This document shows, piece by piece, positions 1 to 5,403 of a DNA stretch of 6,964 nt. Within the stretch, counting starts at the first letter, position 1. Each line of letters begins with the position of its first letter. Where the stretch lies: the NCBI GenBank assembly GCA_028694565.1, contig JAQVKR010000141.1, positions 1-6,964 of the forward strand, given 5' to 3'. Below the pieces are notes generated by a model. That model did no database searches and was not told the origin of the DNA. It saw only the letters and a program-made list of their open reading frames with translations. A program made the translations under genes and the position numbers. This DNA is from Gammaproteobacteria bacterium. GTDB taxonomy: Bacteria; Pseudomonadota; Gammaproteobacteria; DSM-26407.

Positions 1-1505
1 TTCTCCAGCCCCATCAGGTAGAGCAGCGTCGGCGCCACGTCGGCGAGAATCCCTCCCTCGGCAACGGTGGCGGAGCGCTGGCCCACATAGAGGAACGGCA
101 CCGGATCGCTGGTATGGGCCGTGTGGGGCTGATCGTTTTCCACGTCCCGCATGCACTCCACGTTGCCGTGATCGGCGGTGACGATGACCTCGCCGCCCGC
201 CGCGTCGAGGGCCTCCACCACCCGCCCGAGGCAGACGTCGATGGTCTCCACCGCGCACACGGCGGCGTCCAGCTTGCCGGTGTGCCCCACCATGTCCGGA
301 TTGGCGTAGTTGCAGATGACGAGGTCATAGCGGCCGCTGCCGATGGCCTCGACCAGCTTGTCGGTCAGCTCCCCGGCGCTCATCTCCGGCTGCAGATCGT
401 AGGTCTTCACCTTCGGCGAGGGCACCAGGATGCGGTCCTCGCCGGGAAACGGCGGCTCGAGTCCCCCGTTGAAGAAAAAGGTGACGTGGGCGTACTTCTC
501 GGTCTCCGCGATGCGCAGCTGGTGCAGGCCGAGGCGGGCGACATACTCGCCGATGACGTTCTTGAGCCGCTCGGGCGGATAGGCCACGGGGATGTCGAAA
601 TCCTCGTTGTACTCGGTCAGGGAGACGAACGAGGAGAGCCGCGGCACCACGGCCCGCTCGAAGCTGTCGAAGCCGTCCTCGATGAACGCCCGGGTGAGCT
701 GGCGGGCGCGATCGGCGCGGTAGTTCATGAAAATGACCGCGTCGCCGTCCCGGATCCGGGCCGGCTCGGCCCCCGGCGGGACCACGAGGGTGGGCTGGAC
801 GAACTCGTCGGTCTCGCCGCGGGCGTAGGCCTGCTCCAGGGCGGTACCGGCATCGGGCGCGGTGAACGGAGCCTCGCCCCGGGTGAGCATGTCGTAGGCC
901 AGCTGGATGCGATCCCAGCGCTTGTCCCGATCCATGGCGAAGAAACGGCCCACCAGGCTGGCGATGGAGCCGTGACCGAGCTCCGCGAGCCGCGCCTCGG
1001 TGGCCGCGATGAACGCCGCGGCGCTCTGCGGCGGGGTATCCCGCCCGTCCAGGAACGCGTGGATGTGGAGATTCTCCGCGCCGCGCCGGATCGCCAGCTC
1101 CGCCATGGCGTGAATGTGCTCCTGGTGGCTGTGCACGCCGCCGGGGGAGAGCAGGCCCATGAGGTGCACGGCCCCGCCGCCCGCCACCGCGCCGTCGATG
1201 GCCTCCTGCAGGGTGTGGTTGTCGAAGAAGGCGCCGGAGCGGATGGCGTTGTTGATGCGCGTGAACTCCTGGTAGACCACCCGGCCCGCGCCCAGATTCA
1301 GATGCCCCACCTCGGAGTTGCCCATCTGCCCGGCGGGCAGGCCGACCTCGGCCCCCGATCCCCTGATGAGGGTGTGCGGACGGGTCGCCCAGAGGTGATC
1401 CCAGACCGGCGTGCGGGCTTGGCGGATGGCGTTGTACTCCACCTCATCGCTGTACCCCCAGCCATCGAGCACGATGAGGACAATGGGCCTGTGTGTCAGT
1501 GACAT
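1..1505 (-). CDS. gpmI: 2,3-bisphosphoglycerate-independent phosphoglycerate mutase (C-terminal end off the window)
   Basis: Cytosolic glycolytic/gluconeogenic enzyme that interconverts 3- and 2-phosphoglycerate using two Mn2+ ions and a phosphoserine intermediate. About 501 residues are visible against roughly 514 in E. coli, so only the last dozen or so and the stop are missing at the left edge. The N-terminus reads [11 protein letters not shown] with metal ligand Asp14. The catalytic serine is Ser64 in [10 protein letters not shown]. The substrate loop has GGVHSH (His125) and DGRDTPP (Arg155, Asp156). The second metal set is Asp404 and His408 in DMVGHTGK, Asp445-His446 in TADHGN, and His464 in HTAHTSD. 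The start ATG (1503-1505) aligns with the family N-terminus, but no Shine-Dalgarno is seen because a hairpin fills that position. It is transcribed away from the arsR-yibN-secB group, as gpmI is from yibN in other gammaproteobacteria. No frameshift or lost residue is seen. Confidence 0.97.
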   Translation of the reverse strand, partial: MSLTHRPIVLIVLDGWGYSDEVEYNAIRQARTPVWDHLWATRPHTLIRGSGAEVGLPAGQMGNSEVGHLNLGAGRVVYQEFTRINNAIRSGAFFDNHTLQEAIDGAVAGGGAVHLMGLLSPGGVHSHQEHIHAMAELAIRRGAENLHIHAFLDGRDTPPQSAAAFIAATEARLAELGHGSIASLVGRFFAMDRDKRWDRIQLAYDMLTRGEAPFTAPDAGTALEQAYARGETDEFVQPTLVVPPGAEPARIRDGDAVIFMNYRADRARQLTRAFIEDGFDSFERAVVPRLSSFVSLTEYNEDFDIPVAYPPERLKNVIGEYVARLGLHQLRIAETEKYAHVTFFFNGGLEPPFPGEDRILVPSPKVKTYDLQPEMSAGELTDKLVEAIGSGRYDLVICNYANPDMVGHTGKLDAAVCAVETIDVCLGRVVEALDAAGGEVIVTADHGNVECMRDVENDQPHTAHTSDPVPFLYVGQRSATVAEGGILADVAPTLLYLMGLE

Positions 1506-1537
1506 CGCGGTTCAACCGGAAACGCCGGTGAACCGCG
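1506..1537 (-). promoter_or_regulatory. Hairpin abutting the gpmI start codon
   Basis: On the plus strand, CGCGGTTCAACCGG (1506-1519) and CCGGTGAACCGCG (1525-1537) are inverted copies, identical except for one extra A in the first arm, separated by a 5-base loop. In the gpmI mRNA this forms a 13-bp GC-rich stem ending one base before the AUG, exactly where a ribosome-binding site would lie. There is no U-tract, so it is not a terminator. A role in translation control or as a protein-binding site is inference. Confidence 0.6.
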
Positions 1538-1580
1538 GAGCAGATCCACCGGGGAGCCTATCAAATAAGTCGGAGGCGCG

Positions 1581-1586
1581 ATCGTA
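1581..1586 (-). promoter_or_regulatory. Possible -10 element for gpmI
   Basis: Read on the minus strand, the hexamer is TACGAT (4/6 to the sigma-70 consensus) in the context CGGTACGATCGC. It would start transcription about 70 bases upstream of the gpmI ATG, placing the start-codon hairpin in the leader. No convincing -35 hexamer is found at 16-18 bases, so this is tentative. Confidence 0.25.
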
Positions 1587-1639
1587 CCGGAGCGGGGCGC
1601 CCGACGCCACGGTAAAAAGGCCTTCCGGGAGCCGTCCAT

Positions 1640-1731
1640 AACCATGCGAAAAACGGGCTTTATCCTGAAAAGATGGATATTCGTCCGTTCCAAGGCGCAA
1701 TCACGCCCGCCCGGGCCGTTTTTCCATGATT
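1640..1731. repeat. Imperfect inverted repeat, arms about 16-17 bp, 59-base spacer
   Basis: The left arm (1640-1656) ends in CATGCGAAAAACGG. The right arm (1716-1731) begins CCGTTTTTCCATG. The reverse complement of the right arm matches the left apart from one unpaired base and one mismatch. The enclosed 59 bases include a short frame of no recognised product. No target-site duplication is evident. The CCGTTTTT of the right arm follows a GCCC/GGGC mini-stem and could act as a weak terminator on the plus strand, but no plus-strand gene lies upstream. Confidence 0.45.
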
Positions 1732-1922
1732 GGCCCGCGACCGGACATCCGCGGGCCACGGCGGGCGGGCGTGGCGTCGCGGAGCGCGCGCCAGCGCCCC
1801 CCCGCCGGCACGGCCCAACGCCGTGAACTTCCTGGAAAATCATAGTGCATCGCAGCATCCACGCCGGAGGCCGGCCCGGTCGCCGCCGCTCGGCGCCGGC
1901 CGGAAGCCGAAACGTGGAAAAG

Positions 1923-1938
1923 TGTGTCTGATTGCACA
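1923..1938. promoter_or_regulatory. CRP/Vfr-like palindrome upstream of arsR
   Basis: The sequence TGTGTCTGATTGCACA has perfect TGTG and CACA outer half-sites with the 16-base layout of the CRP consensus (TGTGA, six bases, TCACA). It matches 8 of the 10 conserved positions, deviating at the A and T next to the spacer. It lies about 135 bases upstream of the arsR start and just upstream of the AT-rich patch, a position compatible with activation. Binding by a CRP-family protein is inferred only from this resemblance. Confidence 0.35.
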
Positions 1939-1956
1939 CAAAGAGACCGCCCAGGG

Positions 1957-1983
1957 TTCTCAAATGGTATTTAATTGTATAAG
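1957..1983 (+). promoter_or_regulatory. Probable arsR promoter in an AT-rich patch
   Basis: A TATAAG hexamer (1978-1983, 5/6 to the -10 consensus) lies in the only markedly AT-rich patch of the window. The best -35 candidate is TTCTCA (1957-1962), with a short 15-base spacer, so the -35 is weak. An imperfect AT-rich dyad, TATTTAATTGTATA (1968-1981, 5 of 7 pairs), overlaps the -10 and could be an autoregulatory ArsR-type operator. The leader to the arsR ATG would be about 85 bases. Confidence 0.35.
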
Positions 1984-2074
1984 GTTTTGATGATAGAGGC
2001 CTCAGAGCCAATGCCGCGCCCTCGGCAACCAGGGGAGGGGCGGAACCACAACGATAGCGATACGGAATGAAATC

Positions 2075-2401
2075 ATGATGCTGCCAGAAACCGGAGATCT
2101 AACCCTCATCACCCAGGATGAGGACATCGAACGCGCCTCCCGCTCCCTCAAGGCCATGGCCCACCCGCTGCGCCTGAAGATCCTCTGCACCCTGGGCGAC
2201 CGCGAAATCAGCGTGCAGGAGATCGTGGAGCAGGTCGGCACCTCCCAGAGCAATATCTCCCAGCACCTTGCCATCCTGCGCGACAAGGGCATACTAGCCT
2301 CCCGCAAGGACGCCAACCGCGTCTACTACCGCGTGGGAGACGCCAGGACGCTGCGCCTCATCAGCATGATGCGCGACGTTTTCTGTACGCTGGCCCATTG
2401 A
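2075..2401 (+). CDS. ArsR-family winged-helix repressor, SqrR/BigR/YgaV-like (probable sulfane-sulfur sensor)
   Basis: This 108-residue protein has the ArsR/SmtB winged-helix fold: a LKAMAHPLRLKILCTL helix (25-40), a helix-turn-helix with the recognition segment SQSNISQHLAILRDKG (57-72) and a wing RKDANRVYYRV (77-87). The arsenic-binding ELCVCDL motif is absent; the equivalent stretch reads REISVQEIV. It has just two cysteines, Cys38 in the second helix and Cys104 in the last helix. The spacing of 66 equals that of Cys41/Cys107 in SqrR and Cys42/Cys108 in BigR, which form a polysulfide bridge. The ending RDVFC also resembles E. coli YgaV. A GGAA at 2064-2067 supports the start; the second Met (2078) is equally possible. 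It probably represses its own operon (DUF2892, rhodanese, grx). The ligand is inferred from the cysteines and the neighbours. Confidence 0.93.
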   Translation: MMLPETGDLTLITQDEDIERASRSLKAMAHPLRLKILCTLGDREISVQEIVEQVGTSQSNISQHLAILRDKGILASRKDANRVYYRVGDARTLRLISMMRDVFCTLAH

Positions 2402-2414
2402 CCCGCGCCGCGGG
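2402..2414. repeat. Short GC hairpin right after the arsR stop
   Basis: CCCGC (2402-2406) and GCGGG (2410-2414) form a 5-bp stem with a 3-base loop immediately after the arsR stop codon. No T-tract follows, so it is not a classical intrinsic terminator. It could attenuate transcription or stabilise the 3' end of the arsR message within the 109-base gap before the DUF2892 gene. Confidence 0.3.
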
Positions 2415-2510
2415 CGGCGCACGCGATCCGGCCCCGGGGCACCCGCGCCCCATGGCCGTGACGCGCCTTACACACTCAACCGAACGCGACATCCGCAGGG
2501 ATTCATACGC

Positions 2511-2723
2511 ATGACCACCGAGCGCATCATCCGCATCATGGCCGGTTCCGTGGTGCTCATCTCCCTGGCCCTCGGCGCTCCGGCGAGCCCGATCCATCAC
2601 AGCACCTACTGGCTGTGGCTCACCGCCTTCGCCGCCCTCAACCTGTTCCAGAGCGGGTTCACCGGCTTCTGCCCGCCGGAGAAGCTGCTGAAGAAGATGG
2701 GCGTCAAGGGTCCCTGCGACTGA
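2511..2723 (+). CDS. DUF2892 (YgaP-like transmembrane domain) small membrane protein
   Basis: This 70-residue protein matches the DUF2892 family, the membrane domain that forms the C-terminal part of E. coli YgaP. It is predicted to form a two-helix hairpin in the inner membrane, with hydrophobic segments at about 9-24 (MAGSVVLISLALG) and 33-47 (YWLWLTAFAALNLF). These are followed by the family signature FTGFCPPEKLLKKMGV (50-65), which contains Cys54; a second cysteine, Cys69, is next to the C-terminus. An AGGGA (2497-2501) nine bases before the ATG supports the start. It lies 11 bases upstream of the rhodanese gene and is probably co-transcribed with it, so the pair mirrors YgaP as two polypeptides. 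In YgaP the membrane part is proposed to help dimerisation and thiocyanate export; the role here is inferred. Confidence 0.87.
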   Translation: MTTERIIRIMAGSVVLISLALGAPASPIHHSTYWLWLTAFAALNLFQSGFTGFCPPEKLLKKMGVKGPCD

Positions 2724-2731
2724 GGGGGGGG
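2724..2731 (+). promoter_or_regulatory. G8 tract serving as the yibN ribosome-binding site
   Basis: A run of eight G bases begins at once after the TGA of the DUF2892 gene and ends three bases before the yibN ATG (2735). Together with the preceding GA it gives a GAGG-type Shine-Dalgarno. Mononucleotide runs of this length are slippage-prone, so spacing and translation strength could vary between cells. That is inference. Confidence 0.4.
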
Positions 2732-2734
2732 ACC

Positions 2735-3184
2735 ATGCCCGATATGGACAAGTTCGCAAGTTTCGCGGCCGGCAACTGGCAGCTCTTTCTCGCCCTGTTC
2801 GTGACCCTCGGAGCCATCCTCTGGCTGGAGGTCTGGGGACGGGTCAGGGGCGTGAGCCGGGTGGGGCCGCTGCAGGCCACCGCCCTGATCAGCCACGAGG
2901 ACGCGCTGGTGCTCGACGTGCGCGAGGACACCGAGTACCGGGACGGCCACATCATCGACTCGGTGCACATACCGCTGTCCCGGCTGCGGGATCGCATCGG
3001 CGAGCTCGAGCGCTACCGTGACCGCACCCTCATCGTCGGCTGCCGCAGCGGCCACCGCTCGGCGCGCGCCTGCGGACGGCTGCGCAAGCAGGGGTTCGAG
3101 AAGGTCCACAACCTGGAAGGCGGCATCCTCGCCTGGCAGAACGCCAACCTGCCGCTGACCCGCAAGACCAGGAAGGGAAAGTAA
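2735..3184 (+). CDS. yibN: Membrane-anchored rhodanese-domain protein, YibN-like
   Basis: This 149-residue sulfurtransferase-type protein has one N-terminal membrane anchor (about 15-34, NWQLFLALFVTLGAILWLEV) followed by a single rhodanese domain (about 44-143) facing the cytoplasm. Domain landmarks are LVLDVRE (58-64), GHIIDSVHIPL (71-81) and the active-site loop CRSGHRS (103-109) with the sulfur-carrying Cys103, ending in LEGGILAW. The intact loop predicts persulfide transfer, whereas E. coli YibN, as I recall it, has a non-canonical loop there. The position just before grxC and secB is the yibN position of E. coli. The start at 2735 is chosen because it follows a G-rich ribosome-binding site and gives a clean anchor; the Met at 2744 is an alternative. 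It lies 11 bases after the DUF2892 gene and 4 bases before grx. The physiological sulfur donor and acceptor are unknown. Confidence 0.93.
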   Translation: MPDMDKFASFAAGNWQLFLALFVTLGAILWLEVWGRVRGVSRVGPLQATALISHEDALVLDVREDTEYRDGHIIDSVHIPLSRLRDRIGELERYRDRTLIVGCRSGHRSARACGRLRKQGFEKVHNLEGGILAWQNANLPLTRKTRKGK

Positions 3185-3188
3185 CGGC

Positions 3189-3449
3189 ATGGCCAACGTC
3201 GTGATGTACACCACCGCCTGGTGCCCCTACTGCGTGCGGGCGCGGCGCCTGCTGGACGCCAAGGGGGTCCGGTACACCGACATCCGGGTGGACGCGGAGC
3301 CGGAACGGCGCGCCGAGATGGAGGCGCGCGCCAACGGACGCACCTCGGTGCCCCAGATTTTCATCGACGATCTCCACGTGGGCGGCTTCGACGACATGGC
3401 CGAGCTCGACGTGGAGGGCCGGCTCGACCCGCTGCTGGGTCTCTCCTGA
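3189..3449 (+). CDS. grxC: Glutaredoxin 3 family dithiol glutaredoxin
   Basis: This 86-residue small cytosolic thiol oxidoreductase reduces protein disulfides and glutathione mixed disulfides using glutathione. It has the thioredoxin-fold order with active site CPYC (Cys12-Pro-Tyr-Cys15), the cis-proline loop TSVPQIFID (52-60, Pro55) and the glutathione-binding GGFDD (65-69). The length is close to E. coli GrxC (83 residues). It starts four bases after the yibN stop; the ribosome-binding site (GGAAAG) overlaps the end of yibN, implying translational coupling. Being next to a rhodanese and under a putative persulfide-sensing repressor, it may help reduce protein persulfides as well as its usual targets; that is inference. 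The symbol rests on the motif and on the conserved place before secB. Confidence 0.95.
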   Translation: MANVVMYTTAWCPYCVRARRLLDAKGVRYTDIRVDAEPERRAEMEARANGRTSVPQIFIDDLHVGGFDDMAELDVEGRLDPLLGLS

Positions 3450-3518
3450 GGCCCGCGGGGCCGCGGCCGCCCCCATCCCCGGGGGTGAAAACAGGCGCAA
3501 AGGAACCCGGCTGCCGGT

Positions 3519-3524
3519 TACAAT
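3519..3524 (+). promoter_or_regulatory. Possible secB -10 element
   Basis: A TACAAT hexamer (5/6 to consensus) lies about 118 bases upstream of the secB start, in the 192-base grx-secB gap. No good -35 is present at the usual distance (CGCAAA at 3496-3501 is poor). If real, secB and gpsA would have their own housekeeping promoter independent of the upstream ArsR-controlled genes. Confidence 0.35.
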
Positions 3525-3540
3525 AGCAGCGGCCATCCGA

Positions 3541-3584
3541 CCCCGGCGCCGCGCCGGGGCGGGAGCGCAGTGGCCCGCCGGGCC
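3541..3584. repeat. Two GC-rich hairpins in the secB leader
   Basis: CCCCGGCG (3541-3548) and CGCCGGGG (3552-3559) form a perfect 8-bp stem with a 3-base loop. GGCCC (3572-3576) and GGGCC (3580-3584) form a second, smaller stem. Both lie downstream of the possible -10 and upstream of the secB ribosome-binding site. Neither has a T-tract, so they look like leader structure rather than terminators. Confidence 0.5.
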
Positions 3585-3641
3585 GACCGGCGCACCGGGA
3601 TCGGCCCGTCATTCACCGCATCCTACAAGGACCAGATCATC

Positions 3642-4130
3642 ATGGCAGAGAACAACACGCAGCCCGGCGCCGCCGGCCAGGAGCAGTTCGCCATCCAGCG
3701 CCTCTACGTGAAGGATCTCTCCTTCGAGTCCCCCAAGGCGCCGGAGGTGTTCCAGGAGCGCTGGCAGCCGCAGATGAACGTGGAGCTGCACACCGAGACC
3801 CGCCAGCTCGGCGAGGGAGTCAACGAGATCACGCTGTCGGTCACCGTCACGGTCACCAACGGCGACAAGACCGCCTTCCTGGCGGAGGTCAAGCAGGCGG
3901 GGATTTTCACGCTCAAGGGCTTCGAGCCGGCCCAGCTCGGCCACATGCTCGGCAGCTTCTGCCCCAACATCCTCTTCCCCTACGCCCGCGAAGCGATCAC
4001 CGATCTGGTCAGCCGCGGCGGCTTCCCGCCCCTGTACCTCAACCCGGTGAATTTCGACGCCCTCTACGCCGAGCACCTGCGCTGCCAGCAGGAAGGCGGG
4101 CAGCCGGCCGAGGGCGGCACCGCCCACTGA
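3642..4130 (+). CDS. secB: SecB, protein-export chaperone
   Basis: SecB is a cytosolic homotetrameric chaperone that keeps precursor proteins unfolded and hands them to SecA at the Sec translocon. This one is 162 residues; E. coli SecB is 155. Family landmarks are [22 protein letters not shown] (16-37), the strand [11 protein letters not shown] (63-73), [11 protein letters not shown] (79-89), the very conserved [13 protein letters not shown] (105-117) and [17 protein letters not shown] (126-142). The C-terminal tail is variable and polar, as usual. An in-frame start 72 bases upstream exists, but ATG 3642 is chosen because AAGGA (3627-3631) lies 10 bases before it and the protein then begins MAENN as in the family. 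It follows grxC after a 192-base structured gap and precedes gpsA by 36 bases, the usual gammaproteobacterial order. Confidence 0.98.
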   Translation: MAENNTQPGAAGQEQFAIQRLYVKDLSFESPKAPEVFQERWQPQMNVELHTETRQLGEGVNEITLSVTVTVTNGDKTAFLAEVKQAGIFTLKGFEPAQLGHMLGSFCPNILFPYAREAITDLVSRGGFPPLYLNPVNFDALYAEHLRCQQEGGQPAEGGTAH

Positions 4131-4155
4131 GGCGGCGGCCATCGCCCGCGGTTGA

Positions 4156-4169
4156 GGGAGACGCCCGTG
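4156..4169 (+). promoter_or_regulatory. gpsA ribosome-binding site and GTG start
   Basis: GGGAG (4156-4160) lies six bases before a GTG (4167-4169) in frame with the GpsA Rossmann motif. This decides for GTG over the in-frame TTG at 4152, which overlaps the ribosome-binding site itself and would add five residues not needed by the family. Confidence 0.6.
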
Positions 4170-5188
4170 AGCAGAGCCGGAGCTGCGCCCATCGCCGTGC
4201 TCGGCGCCGGGTCCTGGGGAACGGCCCTGGCCATGCTGCTGGCCCGCAACGGGCTGCCGGTCACCCTGTGGGGCCACGACCCGGCGCACATGGCCACGCT
4301 CGCCGCCAGGCGCAGCAACGACGCCTTCCTTCCCGGCATCCCCTTCGCCGACGCGCTGCGCGTCGAGCACCGGCTCGACGCGGCGCTCGACGGCGCCGGC
4401 CTGGCGCTGCTGGTGGTGCCGAGCGCGGTCTTCCGCGGCGTCCTGCACCAGATCCGTCCCTGGCTCGCACCGGGCTGCCGCATCGCCTGGGCACCAAGGG
4501 GGTGGACGCCGCCTCCGGCCGGCTGCTGCACGAGGTCTGCGCCGAGGTGCTCGGCCCGCAACGCCCGGCCGCCGTCGTATCCGGCCCCTCCTTCGCGCGC
4601 GAAGTGGCCGCCGGCCTGCCCACCGCGGTCACCGTGGCCTCCCACGATCCGGGGCTGGCCCACGATCTGGCGGGCTGGCTGCACAACGACACCTTCCGCG
4701 CCTACACCAGCGCCGACATGGTGGGTGTGCAGCTCGGCGGCGCGGTGAAGAACGTGCTCGCCATCGCCGCCGGCATCTCCGACGGCCTCGGCTTCGGCGC
4801 CAATGCGCGCGCCGCGCTCATCACCCGCGGACTGGCGGAAATGGCGCGCCTGGGCGCGCACCTGGGCGGCCAGGCGGAGACCTTCATGGGACTGGCCGGG
4901 CTCGGCGATCTGGTGCTCACCTGCACCGACGACCAGTCCCGCAACCGCCGCTTCGGCCTCGCCCTGGGCCGGGGCACGGACCCGGAGGCCGCCGAGGCCG
5001 CCATCGGCCAGGTGGTGGAGGGCCGCGGCACCGCGGCCGAGGTGCACCGCCTGGCGCAGCGCGCCGGGGTGGAGATGCCCATCAGCGCGGAGGTCCACCG
5101 GGTCCTCTACGAGGGCGAATCCCCGCGCAACGCCGTCACCACCCTGCTCGCCCGCGAACAGAAATCCGAGACCTGGGGCCTCGCCTGA
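4167..5188 (+). CDS. gpsA: Glycerol-3-phosphate dehydrogenase [NAD(P)+], interrupted by an apparent 1-base frameshift
   Basis: GpsA reduces dihydroxyacetone phosphate to sn-glycerol 3-phosphate, the backbone of membrane phospholipids. The first frame (4167 to about 4492) encodes the Rossmann site [20 protein letters not shown] (Gly13-Gly18) up to CRIAWA. The rest lies in the -1 frame from about 4493 to the TGA at 5186-5188: [51 protein letters not shown] (catalytic-type Lys about 195), [20 protein letters not shown] and [11 protein letters not shown]. Adding one base, so that GCACC reads GCCACC, restores the conserved ATKG and gives 340 residues; E. coli has 339. As written, the first frame would run on to 4748 and end in an abnormal tail. 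No other damage is seen, so a sequencing or assembly error or a very recent mutation is likelier than an old pseudogene. It follows secB as in E. coli; the usual next gene, cysE, is absent here. Confidence 0.95.
4491..4502 (+). other. gpsA frameshift point
   Basis: The stretch GCACCAAGGGGG is where the reading frame must move by -1. In the written frame it reads Ala-Pro-Arg-Gly; with one C added after 4492 it reads Ala-Thr-Lys-Gly, the conserved GpsA motif. A five-G run (4498-4502) follows immediately and could confuse base calling or allow slippage, but a slip there would leave Pro-Arg in place of the conserved Thr-Lys. Confidence 0.85.
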
Positions 5189-5403
5189 GCCCCGCCCGTT
5201 CGTTCGCTTCCCGGATCGGCCGCGGCCCGGCGTGGATTGAGGTTGATGAACCACCAGGGTGCCCGCGCGCTTCGCCGCATCCCCCGGCACCACCGCGTGC
5301 GCCTGACGCAAAACAGCACGGGCTGCCGGCGCCTTCCCCGCGCGCGTCGTGGGCAGGGAGAATCAACGCCAATCGGCGGCCAAGCAGTCCGCCCCGGGCG
5401 GCG
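5189..5403. other. Convergent gpsA/trmL intergenic region
   Basis: 215 bases separate the two tail-to-tail stop codons. I see no recognisable gene and no intrinsic terminator with a T-tract in either direction; the best stem, GGCGG/CCGCC (5375-5379, 5389-5393), is weak. Short frames cross it on both strands without any recognisable product. In many relatives trmL follows gpsA (or cysE) in the same direction, so this may be the seam of an inversion or a deleted gene, which is inference. Confidence 0.45.

Larger units (their letters stand above)
1506..2074. other. Divergent gpmI/arsR intergenic region, no recognisable gene
   Basis: This 569-base stretch has open frames on both strands, the longest being 171 codons on the minus strand. 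Their translations are low-complexity Arg/Pro/Ala-rich or lack any recognisable family, and none has a good ribosome-binding site. I therefore treat it as non-coding. It holds the gpmI start hairpin, a long-range inverted repeat (1640-1731), a CACGGC/GCCGTG hairpin (1809-1825), a CRP-like palindrome (1923-1938) and an AT-rich patch (about 1957-1990) that stands out from the GC-rich surroundings and is the likely arsR promoter. An 18-codon frame at 1673-1729, preceded by GAAAAG, is noted but not called. Confidence 0.6.

Noticed and set aside
114..1502. 462-codon open frame on the plus strand opposite gpmI
   Set aside because: It is a GC-bias shadow: the translation is low-complexity His/Gly/Val-rich, while the minus strand encodes an intact GpmI with all catalytic residues.
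1673..1729. 18-codon plus-strand frame beginning MDIRPFQG
   Set aside because: Too short to judge. The N-terminus is protein-like and has a possible ribosome-binding site, but nothing supports expression.
1496..2011. 171-codon minus-strand frame in the gpmI/arsR gap
   Set aside because: No ribosome-binding site, no recognisable family, ends inside gpmI and passes through several inverted repeats. Better explained as non-coding.
2075..2401. Arsenic-resistance regulator
   Set aside because: The protein is ArsR-family but lacks the ELCVCDL arsenite motif, and no arsB, arsC, acr3 or arsM gene lies nearby.
4491..4505. Programmed -1 frameshift at the G5 run in gpsA
   Set aside because: There is no canonical slippery heptamer, and slippage at the G run would give Pro-Arg instead of the conserved Thr-Lys. 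A missing base explains the motif exactly.
4064..5311. 415-codon open frame on the minus strand across secB/gpsA/intergenic
   Set aside because: Antisense to clearly recognisable secB and gpsA; composition is Ala/Gly/Arg-rich with no family features. It only looks long because of high GC3.
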